Positions 50,161 to 62,679 of a stretch of DNA of 64,000 nt are shown here, in pieces. The DNA lies in assembly GCA_009741485.1 (NCBI GenBank), contig CM019236.1:64651535-64715534 (forward strand), given 5' to 3'. The DNA is from Malurus cyaneus samueli (Eukaryota > Chordata > Aves > Passeriformes > Maluridae). The position numbers and the translations under genes were made by a program. How positions within the stretch are numbered: the stretch's first letter is position 1; every line of letters begins with the position of its first letter. The notes under the pieces are model-generated. The model was given only the letters and a program-made list of their open reading frames with translations. It ran no database searches and was not told the origin of the DNA.

Positions 50161-52700
50161 GCCTGAACATCTAAAATTTTGTCTCCCTCATCTCACCTGC
50201 CTCAATTTTAGTTTTATGTTTTAAAATAAATTCTAAATTTCTAATGTTTAGATTAAAAATAGTGATACATTATTATAATTTAGCAGATTTACAACATAGA
50301 GGGCAAAGCATTAAACTCTATAAATATATTCATTGTACTCAAAAATTCTGCTGTTTCACTGATATAGCTGTAACATTTATTTAGAACATTTTACACTGTG
50401 TTGAAAAAAGGATGGAAGGGAAGCTAGGAAGTAAAGAGAGGAAAAAATAGTAAGACAAAAGCAGATTGATAGCTACAATGATGCACAGCACAATTAAAAA
50501 TATTATTCTCTTTCATGTGGCATAATCTTTAAGCTATTGTTAATTCACTGTAAAATTGTGGTATTGTGGAAGTGACTACACAATGAAGTTCTTATAAAAA
50601 ATACTGTACAGTCTTGTGGAAGAAGGAAGATGAAAGATTTCGACTTTGTATTTATGGTAAGCAGAAACACAAAAATTATCAATAATCATCCATTCTTTCG
50701 GTGGCTTGGTTCTGATGGGAGCGGTGACATGACAGATTAAGGTGTCAGACCTCGTATACATCAATGTGAGATAAATGAAAAATTCTGCTGAGGGCAGGCT
50801 GTCTGACCTTCACTCTAACCATGTCAAGCTATATTTAAATATGAAGAATTAAGTTCCATTCATTTGGCAAATGAAGTTATGACTTGCAGAAAAAAAGAAT
50901 GCCAATGGAAAGATCCATGCCTTAAGATGTGCCTATGGGAAAATGGGCTGGACAGAGATTTTCACGAAAGATACTTGGCAGTGTGGGAGCTCCTGTCATC
51001 TGATATTAAGCCGTGAATGGCAGGGCCTTCTCATTAAGCCAAAGCAGGGCTGCCCCTGCAAAGTCCCTCCTAAAAGCCCCAGGTGGCAGACAAAAAAGGA
51101 AACTCTTGGCAAATTTTGGAAGCACTGAAACAACCAATGTCTCTTCCAATGCAGTCCCTTGGAACAGTGCAGAGCTCTTTATGAACTCCTTTCACTGATT
51201 TGAGTGAAGTAGCTGAGCTTTCAGCATCTGCCATACTCTAGACTGTAGGCACATGTGGTTTGTGCACTCTGTCAAGTGGAAACATGTAATGTAAACCAAG
51301 ACTTGCCTCTTGCCTCTTGCCTCTTGCCTCTCTCTTACAGAGATCATCAACCATTTTCCATTAAAAATGTAAATCCATCAAGAGAACAATGATGGAAATA
51401 GTCACTTTATCAGAAGTGCAAGGCCAGTCTGAGGGAGAAACAATATCAGCAGTGAAGGAGAAATTCAACAAGTCTTTAACAAAAAAAAAGGCGAAGATTC
51501 TGCTAGTTTTATCTTTTGATGTTCTTTTGTGTGATTGCAACCAGTAAGGTCACTGAATTCTAACATCTCTTCTTAAAGCATTCAAAATGCGTACCAAAGA
51601 AGGTTGCTAATTTTTGTTTTATCTGTAATTTTCTTAGTCTGCTTGATGTTTTCTACTTGCTCTTTTCTGTGAGCTGTTTAGGGTAGAGTCTTTTTTCCTC
51701 TGTGTTTATCCACAGAATAGGAAAATAAAAGTTCTCATTCAGTGCTAGGATCGCAATCTACCCCATTAAAATATCCAATATAATTCTTCATATTATTTTT
51801 TATAGTTCATATTATTTTGCTGTGTAAATCCTGCACTTCAGGTATGAGATGGTATAGATCTCATTTGTTTAGCTCTACTGCATGAAAAGACAAAAGAAAA
51901 AGTTTTAAAAAAAGGTTGCTGCAGAGAAATTGTCACAACTGGTAAATCTGTGCTAGGGACGTGAATGTGGGTACAATCACCACTCCATCATTTCCCCAAG
52001 TCCACATGACTTGGAGATCAGACACAGCTGTGCCTCAATATCCATGTAGGGCAAAACTGAAATCCTTGAATCTTCCTAGTACAGATGCTTGAATATCAAT
52101 ATACTTTAAATTGGTTAACATTTTTTAATATCTTTGATTTGTTGACGTTTCTCATGACACTTGAATATAAGTCGATGCTCTGGAGAATGGAGACAATTTC
52201 CTGGTAGGAATTACTAAAAATCTACGTGTAACAGAGAACCCCAAATGAGATCATCCTAACACTTTGATGAACTAGAGCGATATATACTCATACATAAGTG
52301 AAATATTGACACAATCCATGTCTCTGCATTACCTAGAGATTCCCAATCATTTTGGAAGGAAGTAATTTAGGCACAAGCACTGCAGTAGGAAAACAGCAAC
52401 AATGTTTTAGTCTTCTCTCACATCTGTATTGTATAAATCAGACTTTGTGGGTCCCAACAGTGGGATCATTTTCACAAATTAAGAAAGATTATTTTCTTAA
52501 TGTTGGAACTAATTAATTAAGAGCTCAAGAGTTCATGGTATCTGAAAGCAAGGGTTTTTAAAGGCTGGAAAGGTGTGAATATTTTTTGTTGCTTAGATAA
52601 ACCTGTTGCTTCATAAGTGAATGCACAGGAATTTTGCTCTGTTATGCCTTATCGTGGGTTTAAAGCCTGAATCTTCGTTTCCCGGCCAATGCACCAGAAA
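50161..52700. other. No gene recognised
   Basis: AT-rich single-copy DNA. It contains the heptamer tandem repeat at 51,302-51,329. No exon or transposon is recognised. Confidence 0.6.
51302..51329. repeat. Four-copy heptamer repeat
   Basis: Four exact copies of cttgcct in tandem, followed by ctctc. It is a short minisatellite-like run that may vary in length between individuals. Confidence 0.95.
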
Positions 52701-53928
52701 TGTCGTGGTTTGAACTGTGCCCACGACGTTCCCTCTCTTTTCCCCCCCCACTGGAGGGAGAAGGGAGAGCGAAACCCAACTAACACGAAAATTTATGGCT
52801 TTGAGATAAACATAATTGGAAGAAAGATACCTATGTACTCCACAAAGAGTCAGACAGGCTGCATAACTTAAATTGCAAGATAGATTTATTACTACACACT
52901 ACTAAAAAGAAGTTACGGCACTGGGTGAAAAAACAAAGATAGGGATATTTACAAAGAGAAGAAAATAAAATGGACATTTTAAGACACCTGTTACACTCTT
53001 CCCAGGACCCATCTCTTCTTGCAAGTCCCCCATCTCCACCCTCCCATGTTTCCCTCACACACAGGGGCAGGAGAATGAAAGTTTAACACAGATCGAAACA
53101 CTCAGCTGTTGTCCAAACGTTGTAGGATACAACATTCTTACAGCTCCAGCTGTGGGATGTGTCCTTTTTCTGAGAAACAGTCATGCCAAACTGCTATAGC
53201 AAAGGAACTTCTTTACCTCACAGGAGAAAAGAAAAAGAAATGTCCTTCAAAGCCCATGTTGTTTTATTCAGCGACGTGAGTCCGATTATCACAACCTCCT
53301 GGCAGAAACAAAAACACAGCTTCTTCTACATCAAAACTTCGTGGGGGGAGCAAACCTCTTCTCTATTTTTTGGCTTCGTAATCAAAAATATAGTCCGATC
53401 CTCAAAAGGCCGGTTTTTTTTTTTTTCCTCACAACAAGGTCCTTACTTCTTATACAGTCTCTTCAATATGATGGAAATAGTTCTTTTCAAGACAACTTAT
53501 CTCCTCCAGCTGTCCGAACCACAGCAAGGGCACAGCTTCTTCTTACTGTTCTATGATCTTTAGATGTCTCCATTTTTCTTCTACATCTCCTCACCCTCCT
53601 GCTCTGTTTTTTTTCCAGTGCAAGATACTAAAACTACATGCTATCAATTAACCTAAACATGCGGCCGCAACTATCTTTGTTTTGAATTCTTCTTAAAATA
53701 CAAATACGTCATCACAGAGTGTAACTATCCTGTGTAATTGGCCCAGGCCTGATGGTCAGCCTGTCCATCAACCTCAAACCAATGATGGGTTGGCTCTAAC
53801 ACAGGAGGGGCAGGACTCTCCTTTGCTGGAGAAGAGAAGAGGGAGCCTAGGACTTCTACATTCCATCTTTGTGGTTTCTTGATCCCCATCCCCCACCACC
53901 AAAAATTGGACCAAGCAAAACCATGACA
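52701..53928 (-). mobile_element. Complete solo LTR of a second ERV family
   Basis: About 1,228 bases bounded by matching inverted termini: 'tgtcgtggtttg' at 52,701 and 'aaaccatgaca' ending at 53,928. In minus orientation it starts TGTCATGGTTTTGCTTGG and carries a CRE-like TGACGTA (53,705-53,711 in reverse) in the presumed U3. It has AATAAA (plus-strand TTTATT, about 52,886-52,891) near the 3' end, which supports the strand call. No gag or pol is next to it. No obvious target-site duplication is seen (flanks 'agaaa' and 'tgcct'). It differs from the TGGGTTG family. Class not assigned. Confidence 0.78.
53705..53711 (-). promoter_or_regulatory. CRE-like TGACGTA in LTR U3
   Basis: Reverse complement of 'tacgtca'. 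It lies about 220 bases inside the 5' end of the LTR, a usual place for retroviral enhancer sites. Function is inferred only from the motif. Confidence 0.4.
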
Positions 53929-56900
53929 TGCCTCTACCTGAATTTGATCTCCATTGATGTTACAGTGAGACACCTTGCTGAACTCATTCCTTTTCCATCA
54001 GTTTTTCTTCCCAAAAAGCCTCTCAAGGATGCTTTAAAATTTAGGCATTACTGTTCCTCAGAATAAACAAGGGAGATCCTGCACCCTCTCCTCTAATGTA
54101 ATAGGGTCCAGGTACATCTTTAAGAAGGGAAAAAAATCATATTATTCCTGCTACTCATAGCAGTGAATATATAATTAGAACTGTACAACATTACCTTTGC
54201 AATGTTCCCACCTGTATTTTATTAGTAGGCCTTTAAGGATTTGATGAACAATGCATTTTAATTCATTCCCAAGCTCATAAAACAGGCTAACAGCTATTGG
54301 ATCTATTTCAGCCCAGTCCTCCTCTTTTTGTGGAAATTCCCTCGTCTGAACCAAAACCAGGAGCAGCACCTCCTCCTGATTCCCTTGCACTACATTATTA
54401 TTGTGATGGTGATGATAATTTCTTAGAGTTTCACTGAGTGTGATGCAAATAAGACTATACCCAAGATCACTCTGTCCTAATGTCTTAATCCATACCTTTT
54501 ATGCAGCCCAAAAATATCTTGTCTGTTGAGAAAAAAGAGCATTCTCTGCGTGATTAAGCAATAGATGGATGACCAGAACATGCTGGAACATTTGACTGTG
54601 ACTCTCAGCTCTACAGCAAAATGGTGCATTGAGAACGTGCATGCATCTTTGCCCACATAGCATGTAACAAACCAGCATAAATTGGATTGTTTTGTTTTAC
54701 TATTTCACAAATTTGAAATCTAGGGATTGATCTCACTGTGAACAAATATGGGAGCTGCAAAATTTTTGAAGTTCAGTAACCCTTGCTTATAAAGGGACTT
54801 TCTCAATACAGTGTTTTTACTTGAACTTATTGTTCCACATGAATATTTTATATTATCTCTTAATCACAACCTTTGGTTTTCATTAGTGTAGTGAGACCAT
54901 CTGTGCTCTGAGGAATAGTTATTTCATGCTTATTTTGCATCTGCATAGTCTATATATATGGATCAGAAAAAGACTCTACACCTTGGCATATTTAGCTGAC
55001 AGAACAGTGACAACAGAACTTTTCTGGTCTTGCTCACTTCTGTTCTTGTGGGTGGGTAATCATTTGGTTATCTTTTTTGATCACTGGATTTCTAAAACCT
55101 CTCTTGCCATTTATGTGCAAATGCCTGGCACTCTATTAGCAGGCATTTAATGTTTTATTTTGCTTCTTAAAATGGAAATAAAAGAAACTCTACAGAAACC
55201 ACATTTTTAAGTCCCTTCTATTCTTATAGTAACAGCAATCTTATTTTGGTTTCTTACGTGCTGATTATTTAGAAAAAGTGGAGAAATGTATTACTGTTTT
55301 CTTTATGTTATTTTAAAGCTTAGAAATTTTATTTTAGCATTACTGGCTTACAAAGGAATTTATGCCAAAGCCATTAAAACATTTTTGGCATCTTTACTTT
55401 CACCTTTTTCTTTTTCTTTTTTTCCTCGCCAGAGAGTTAATTATACTAAATAGCAGTGTACTGCTCATTAATTTGCAGGTTGACCCTGTGAGTTTTGGAA
55501 GATCTAATATTTGATTTGGTTAGCATAAAGCCAAGTTGTATGAATCACAGAGCTGCATAATTTATATTGGCTTCTTTTGTTCCTAAAAGTATGGGGGAAG
55601 TATTGCATTTTAGGTGTTTTTCCTTTACTAACTCTGTCTAAAGCCATTCAATTAACTTTGTCCCAGAGATAAAGTAGCCATATATATTTTTTGGAGCATA
55701 CATGCTTGTGTACTCACTTGTATGTTCCAAACTGCATAAAATATATCGATTTCTTGAGACACTGAAAATCCTCCCGTAGAGATTCAGCATGTTCTGTACA
55801 TTTAATGTAATTCTGGGTGACTGAATTTACTTTAGAGGCTCTTTTTGTAGTTCCTCATTGGATATTTTAAAAACAATCTGTCTTCTGCCAGCTGCATTCC
55901 TCTGCTAGCAGTAGATCTTGGAAGTTTGAGAATGCACTGGGAAAACGCAGTGGTAATGTAAGAATGGAGCGTATTCATGGGTACCATTTAAATCACCATA
56001 TAATCCAGTGTAACTTTTGCTTCATAAAATTGGAAAAATGAAAATCAGCCATCAGGACTTTAGTTAGTGTGATGTAAATGTTCAAACTCATTTGTGATTC
56101 TGTGAGGAAACCAGCCATTCACAGCTTCATAAGCCTTTTACATTGTTTCCTTGAATTTCACAGGCTCTTCATTGATGTTTTATGCATGCCAGAAATCAGA
56201 GGGAAAGTTAACCTGCTCTTTCCTTTTATACCTTGTTACTTGATATTGTTTTGTTGTTTGATGAGCATACATTTGCTGTACATCTAACAGTGTCACTGTG
56301 TACACTGACGCCATTTCAAAAGGGGTGATCTCTCGTATTTAAGGTTTCCTTTTCTCTTCACTCTATGAGTTATTTGCTCATTCAATCAAGTGGTAAAATG
56401 AATAAAATTCTTTTAACTTAGGTATGATCTATGACGGACATAGTGCGACATTAGGCTACAGTGTCAGACACCCTGATAGCTTTGAAATTTGTTGCATATT
56501 TGATGTGTCTCTTGAAAAAAAATGATTAGCAAAGAGAAAAAAATGAATGACTGTTTTATGATCTGTTAAAACCAGTTTTTCCACTTTGACTTCATTAAAT
56601 TTGTAGAACAGAATACATGATTGGTAGAACTGTGACATTGGAGTTAACTCAGACAATATGAAATACAATTCATTTGACTTCTTAGTATAGTGTAATCCTC
56701 ATGGTTTCAGGACAGAAATCTATATTTGTATTGATATGACTTCATAGCTTTATTATATCAGTATTGATGCAACAGTGTAGCAGTGGTCTGTAGCATTTTC
56801 TAACTGCTGACATGCAGCCTGATTAGATTTGGATTGTCTGAAGGTTGGTAGATAGAGATCAGTACTATATCAGAAAGGCAATTATATATTTGTCTGAATT

Positions 56901-59900
56901 AATGCGCGAAAGTAAATAAATGCATTCTATGTTCTTTATGAGCTGTCAAAGTAAGTATCAGAACAAACGAAGAGAGGTTTACCAAGCTGTTATGTGCTTC
57001 CATTTTCTGTGTAGCTATGTAAAGGGAAAAATATCTTTTTTCCCCCGTTCTAATGAATGTTAAGTTTGATTAAACCTACTAGTAAGATATGGTAAAATAA
57101 TCTTAAAATGGCATGTAACTTTTTTTCTGAACTGATACAGAAAAGATTATTATTTCATATGTCTAATATTCACTGACTTTGGTGGGGATCTGTTAGTTAG
57201 AAAACTTTGCAGTATAATGCCTTTTTAAAGCATTGCCTGTATCAGGCATGAGCATAAGTGACCATGAAAATACATCTTCATAATGATTTAAACCAGAAAA
57301 AAGATAAAGAAACATTTTTACAATTGGCAACATACACACTTTAGTTTCTACTGGTCTGACTGCTCGTCATCCCTCTAAGTCTGTACATTACTCTGAATAA
57401 TATAGGGAAAAAAGTGAAATAAAAAGAAGGTGAAGGTGAGATATAAAGAACAGAAAAAAGAGGAAAATTGTAAACCAGACTGCACTGTACATAATAAATA
57501 TTTAAAATTCCATTCTTTTCCAAGAATTAATGTGGTTTGAGGGGCCTCCATCTTTCTTATGTATCTTAGGCACTGCAATGCAGTGAGAGGTGTTCTGTGC
57601 TTGCACCAGTCAGAGCATCCCCAGGCTTGTTCAGCAACTGAACATATCTATAACTTAGGCCGAGGCCTGATTCAGTGTCTGTGATTTTATGAGGAAGAAA
57701 TAAAAGTTGTGTGAAACCATAAAACCGCCAGTTGTGTCTGAAGTGCTGCTGCAGTATGGTCCCAGATGGGTTGCTGAGGTGAAGGGAGACATTTTGTTTT
57801 GTTCTGTTCTGCGGGGTCCTGTTTCACATCCTTCCTTTGTTCCTTCACCTTCCCCCTATATGTCAGTTAAACCTGTCTCCCATTATATCTCCTTGTCAAA
57901 AAAGGCAACGAAGGCTCAGCAGAGAGGGAAGAGGAAATATGAAACTTGCTCTGAATCTCTGCACTATTTCCTCTGCCTGACTGACACGCTGCTCCCTATA
58001 TGTAGCCTTTGACCTAAACACTTTAAAGAGTTTCTATCACTTGAAATATATGAAATAATTCCATAAGGGTTTTGTTTTGTTTTGTTTTTCTTCTGTGTTG
58101 ATGGCTATTTTGATAGACTCTTCTCTGTGAACTTTGTCGGGCAAATTTCATTTTCTAACAGGTTGTCACAAATGTTTTATGTCAACATCCAACAAAGTGG
58201 TTGTTCATAAAACAGCATAAATGAATGCATTTGCTTGATGTTCCTTCTTTGTGAGTAATTCATGAAAGCCTGGGCAACAATTATAATAAGAATGGATGGA
58301 GAGTGGTAGACATAAAATGTGAAGAACAAGTTTTGGATGAAGACAGTTTGTTGAACTGAAATAAAAAGAACCTTGACAAACTAACTGGGAAATGAAACAG
58401 GAAACAAAATTCTCTTTAAAAGGCCTGTGGTGGTAGCACTTTTATTGTTAATTAAATATTTCAGCCTCAGTGCCAAAAGATCTGCTTTCATGGGACTGGA
58501 ACAGACATGTCATTTTTTCTGCCTCTTAAGAGGATGACTTTGTTAAGTTTAAATTCACACAATTCACAATGGAAACTCATGGTGTCTAGAAAGCATAAGA
58601 TGAGTGAACTGGGTCTTAATTTCCAAATTAATTAGTATATCTGCACTATTAAGTCCTATGTATGATGTCTGATGAGATCGTAACTCGCTGTACGTTTAAA
58701 TCATGTGTGGACTTGATGGGATGTACAAGCTTTGGTAAATCCAAAGTACTTGGGACAATACTGAAAAGATTCTAAGTCTTGATTTGATTTAGAATTCATA
58801 TCCTGAAACCCATTTAGGGTGAGATTAAACTGAGGCATTGTCACACAAGGGGCAAATATTTTTATATTATTACGCTGATTGACAAAGCCTCTTTTGTTTC
58901 CTGATTGCCCATTTTGTTGGAAGGGATACCCAAAAATCAACCTCTTGCTAGACTCAGGGCTGGGTCAAATTTCGTATCTTCTAGGACTAAAATTTTTCAC
59001 CCCCTGCTTCAATGTTTGATCAGCCTCATTGTGATTATTAATTAGCCTTATATCTAATATCTAATCAGAATTTCATTTTTCGCAGCTGTGACTGTGCTTC
59101 CCATCCTTTCAATGTGCATCTCCAAGATGTACCTCACTCTTTTCCTCTTTATATCCTCCCATTGGATCGTTCCAGGTGCCCTTTAACTTCTCCTCTCCAA
59201 GCTAAAATCCTCACTTCTTTCAGCTTTTCCCACAGCAGGGAGTCCTGCTCCTTAAACGGTTTCATGTTCTTCCTGTGCCCTTGGTCCTGTCAGTAAACAA
59301 ACTTCTTCTGCTGGGGAATGCAGAATTATGCGGAACTCTCCAGATGTGGCCACAGCCATGACAAACAGAGGGGCAACCTGGTTACAGTTTTGACAAGGCA
59401 ACATTGGTGACCCATGGTATTGTCTGGAGAATGATTTGCACAAGAAATATGTGTCAAATATATGCCCTTTGTGCCACAAAGGAGATAAAATAAAAATTCA
59501 GATTCATGTTAGTGTAAAATTTCCCATTGTGGAGTGGAGAAATTGGCTGAAGTGGCTCCCACTTTGGCCATCATGCTGTAGGCCAAGGAGTGCAAAGTAC
59601 ATCAGTTAAAAGCATTTTGACATCCACACTCTTATACCAGAAGGACTGCTGCCATGGTACACTAAATTGTGCTTCTGGCCAGGTAATCAGACTTCCCTTC
59701 TTTGTCACTGCAGAATAAATGATATTTCTCTTCTCAATATCTTTTGTAATCACTACTGGCCAATGTAAACTTTCAATGTTTCATATAGAACATGGCTGTC
59801 CACATTGGGGAAAATGAAAGGAAACAGGAATTAAATCATTAACATTTCAGTGGCTGAAGTAGAAAGTGAAAGAAGGCAATTCAGTCTCAGGGCTTTTAGT

Positions 59901-61916
59901 CCAGTACTTCTGTATTCCACATTCCTTTCCTAAAAGCAGGAAAAAAACCACTAACTCTATAATGAACTGTTTCCAAGTGGGGCATTCCATGCCTGATTTG
60001 GGGCCCCCACATTCTATGGGCATTCCATAGAGTTTCAGACTATTTTAGGAAGTTTTCAAAATACTTTCAGTTTTTTGATCTGTCCTGTCATTTATTTTCT
60101 TATTTTTCTTTCGCTCACTGCTTTAAATAGCTTTTGCCATTATAACGGCAAGCTTTCTGCAATTTCCTTCAGACTTTGTACTAAATATGGTGTTGTCCTG
60201 TTTCAGTCCAGCCCTGACTGATGGAAAAAAGATACCTTGTTCATTAACAGCTTGCTTAAGAGTCACAAAATCTTGAGTTATTTTGAAAGATACATGCATC
60301 TTTGCACCAAAAAATCTAAGGAGAACAACCCCTCGCCTAACTTGAAATGAAGTTGCCTGAGTTGGCGGGAGTCTGTGTATATGTTAACTTGAGTTACGCA
60401 GTGCTAAAATGTAGCATCTTGAAACTTGCAATAAATTAAAGCCATAGCAGAGTCTGAAGGCATCAAAGTAGAGCAAAAAAAAATACATTGCCAACTCTTA
60501 TATTTTGTATTGTAAAAAGAATTTCATTCTTCAACACGCTGACAGTAAAAATAGACAAACCAAATATTTTAGGACATTTTGCCAAAGACTGTGTTAGAAA
60601 GCCTCCAAGTGTCTCGCTTTAAGCTATGAATTATTGTTCCTTGATTTTGAGGAGTGAGAAATGGTGAATTTCTTGAGACCCTTAGGATGTGGAAGCTGTA
60701 CTCTCCTCTTATTTTGAATGACAGTATGGACAAACTCTTCAGCCAGAAACTGTTCATGATTTTTTTTTTTTTCCAGTTGTCTTATATGATATAAGTTGCT
60801 ATTAATTTTAAAAATGTCACTCACAGAATGTGGGAAAGGAAGGCCAACTGAGACAAGCACTCAACAAGAGCTGAAATTGGTATCTGAGACAAGGTGGATA
60901 ATTTTGGTACAACTAATTATCATTTTTCCCATATGAAATAATGTCAGAAACATAATAAATTGTTTCTGCTTTAATAAGGCATATTTTAAAACATGCAGCC
61001 AATGGTGACTTTGTCACATAACCCTGTTGCTTGTTTAAAGAAAGAAAAGAACCCAAGAAAAAATGACAAAGACAGCGACTAAGCATTTTCTTAGTAATGA
61101 TTCATTCTTGACCTAGACCTGACCTTGTCACTGATATTTAGAATTAGTCTCTTGTATTAATGGTGAGTATCTGAGTTTTCTAATCTGTCCAAATTCGAAC
61201 AGCTTGTTCTTGTTTGAAAGGAGGAGTGGGTATATACACTTTGTTAGGCAGCTTTTCCATGTATATTGGGTTTAATGTTATCTGATTTTAAGTGAGTTTA
61301 TTTTTAATCTGCTTCTGTGTTTTGCTACTCACCCCCCTCTTGTATAACCTGAGACCATCTCAGGTCAGGTGGGTATGTTTTCTGGACAACCAGGCTGCAG
61401 GGTTAGAGAATGGCTCAGTGCTGGCCTCATTATTACTGTGGAAATTGGGATATGAATCCCTCACTCTTGTTTAGCAAGATGCTCAGTTCCATATGACTTC
61501 AGGACCATCATTCTATTCCCACTTTTTGCCTGGATGGGTTTGGACTTTAAAGTTAGTGGGAGACAGAGAGATATCATGTGTACAAACACTTGAGGAAATA
61601 ATGTTAAAAAAAGTAGTAACTTTTAGACTGAGTATTACAAACTTCAGTGCTTGGTCTCTTCTTTCTTCTCTAATATGTACAGAATCCTTGGCAACTTGCT
61701 CCAAACATCCTGGATCACCTGTATAACACTTCTGATTTAAACTTGTGCATAATTTGGCTAGAAATATTCACCTGTGTAAAATTTGGAGAGTATTTTAATT
61801 TTTCTAGGATCAAGCCTCAAAGATTCATATAATTCATGCAATTTTGAAGTCCTCTGAGTTTATTCTACTTACTGAAATTCACGCTATTATTTGTTCAAAA
61901 ACTATAAGTCAATTAA
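53929..61916. other. No gene recognised, 8 kb
   Basis: A long AT-rich stretch with no recognisable exon or transposon. A GTTTT repeat is at 58,069-58,089. Although it lies between two related LTRs on the same strand, no gag, pol or env likeness is visible, so it does not look like proviral interior. It may be intergenic or part of a large intron. Confidence 0.6.
58069..58089. repeat. Short GTTTT simple repeat
   Basis: Four GTTTT units with the last extended by one T. Confidence 0.85.
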
Positions 61917-62557
61917 NNNNNNNNNNNNNNNNNNNNNNNNNNNNNNNNNNNNNNNNNNNNNNNNNNNNNNNNNNNNNNNNNNNNNNNNNNNNNNNNNNNN
62001 NNNNNNNNNNNNNNNNNNNNNNNNNNNNNNNNNNNNNNNNNNNNNNNNNNNNNNNNNNNNNNNNNNNNNNNNNNNNNNNNNNNNNNNNNNNNNNNNNNNN
62101 NNNNNNNNNNNNNNNNNNNNNNNNNNNNNNNNNNNNNNNNNNNNNNNNNNNNNNNNNNNNNNNNNNNNNNNNNNNNNNNNNNNNNNNNNNNNNNNNNNNN
62201 NNNNNNNNNNNNNNNNNNNNNNNNNNNNNNNNNNNNNNNNNNNNNNNNNNNNNNNNNNNNNNNNNNNNNNNNNNNNNNNNNNNNNNNNNNNNNNNNNNNN
62301 NNNNNNNNNNNNNNNNNNNNNNNNNNNNNNNNNNNNNNNNNNNNNNNNNNNNNNNNNNNNNNNNNNNNNNNNNNNNNNNNNNNNNNNNNNNNNNNNNNNN
62401 NNNNNNNNNNNNNNNNNNNNNNNNNNNNNNNNNNNNNNNNNNNNNNNNNNNNNNNNNNNNNNNNNNNNNNNNNNNNNNNNNNNNNNNNNNNNNNNNNNNN
62501 NNNNNNNNNNNNNNNNNNNNNNNNNNNNNNNNNNNNNNNNNNNNNNNNNNNNNNNNN
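61917..62557. other. Assembly gap of 641 N
   Basis: All bases are N, with a non-round length that looks like an estimated gap size. Open frames that appear to cross it have no meaning. The sequence on its right is the start of an LTR, so a repeat probably caused the gap. Confidence 0.99.
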
Positions 62558-62679
62558 GGCAAGGCTCCTTTTGCTGGAGAAGAAGGAGAAAGCTTCTAGA
62601 ACTTCCTCACAGAGCCATCTTTGTGTTTTTTTGATCCCATCCCCCACCACCAAAAATCGAACTGAGTAAAACCAGGACA
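62558..62679 (-). mobile_element. Partial LTR of the second ERV family
   Basis: 122 bases matching the 5' end of the LTR at 52,701-53,928 in the same orientation. Shared blocks are 'ttgctggagaaga', 'ccatctttgtg', 'ttgatcccatcccccacc' and 'accaccaaaaat'. The terminus reads 'accaggaca' (compare 'accatgaca'). Identity is only moderate, roughly four bases in five by eye. The rest is in the N gap or lost. The other terminus is not seen on the left side of the gap. Confidence 0.8.

Noticed and set aside
55420..55620. A stretch that by feel might be a conserved non-coding element.
   Set aside because: Conservation cannot be seen in a single sequence. No motif supports the idea.
52701..62679. The two second-family LTRs on the same strand about 8.7 kb apart could flank one provirus.
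   Set aside because: The 8 kb between them has no gag, pol or env likeness, and the LTR fragments are only about 80% alike by eye. They are better explained as two independent insertions.
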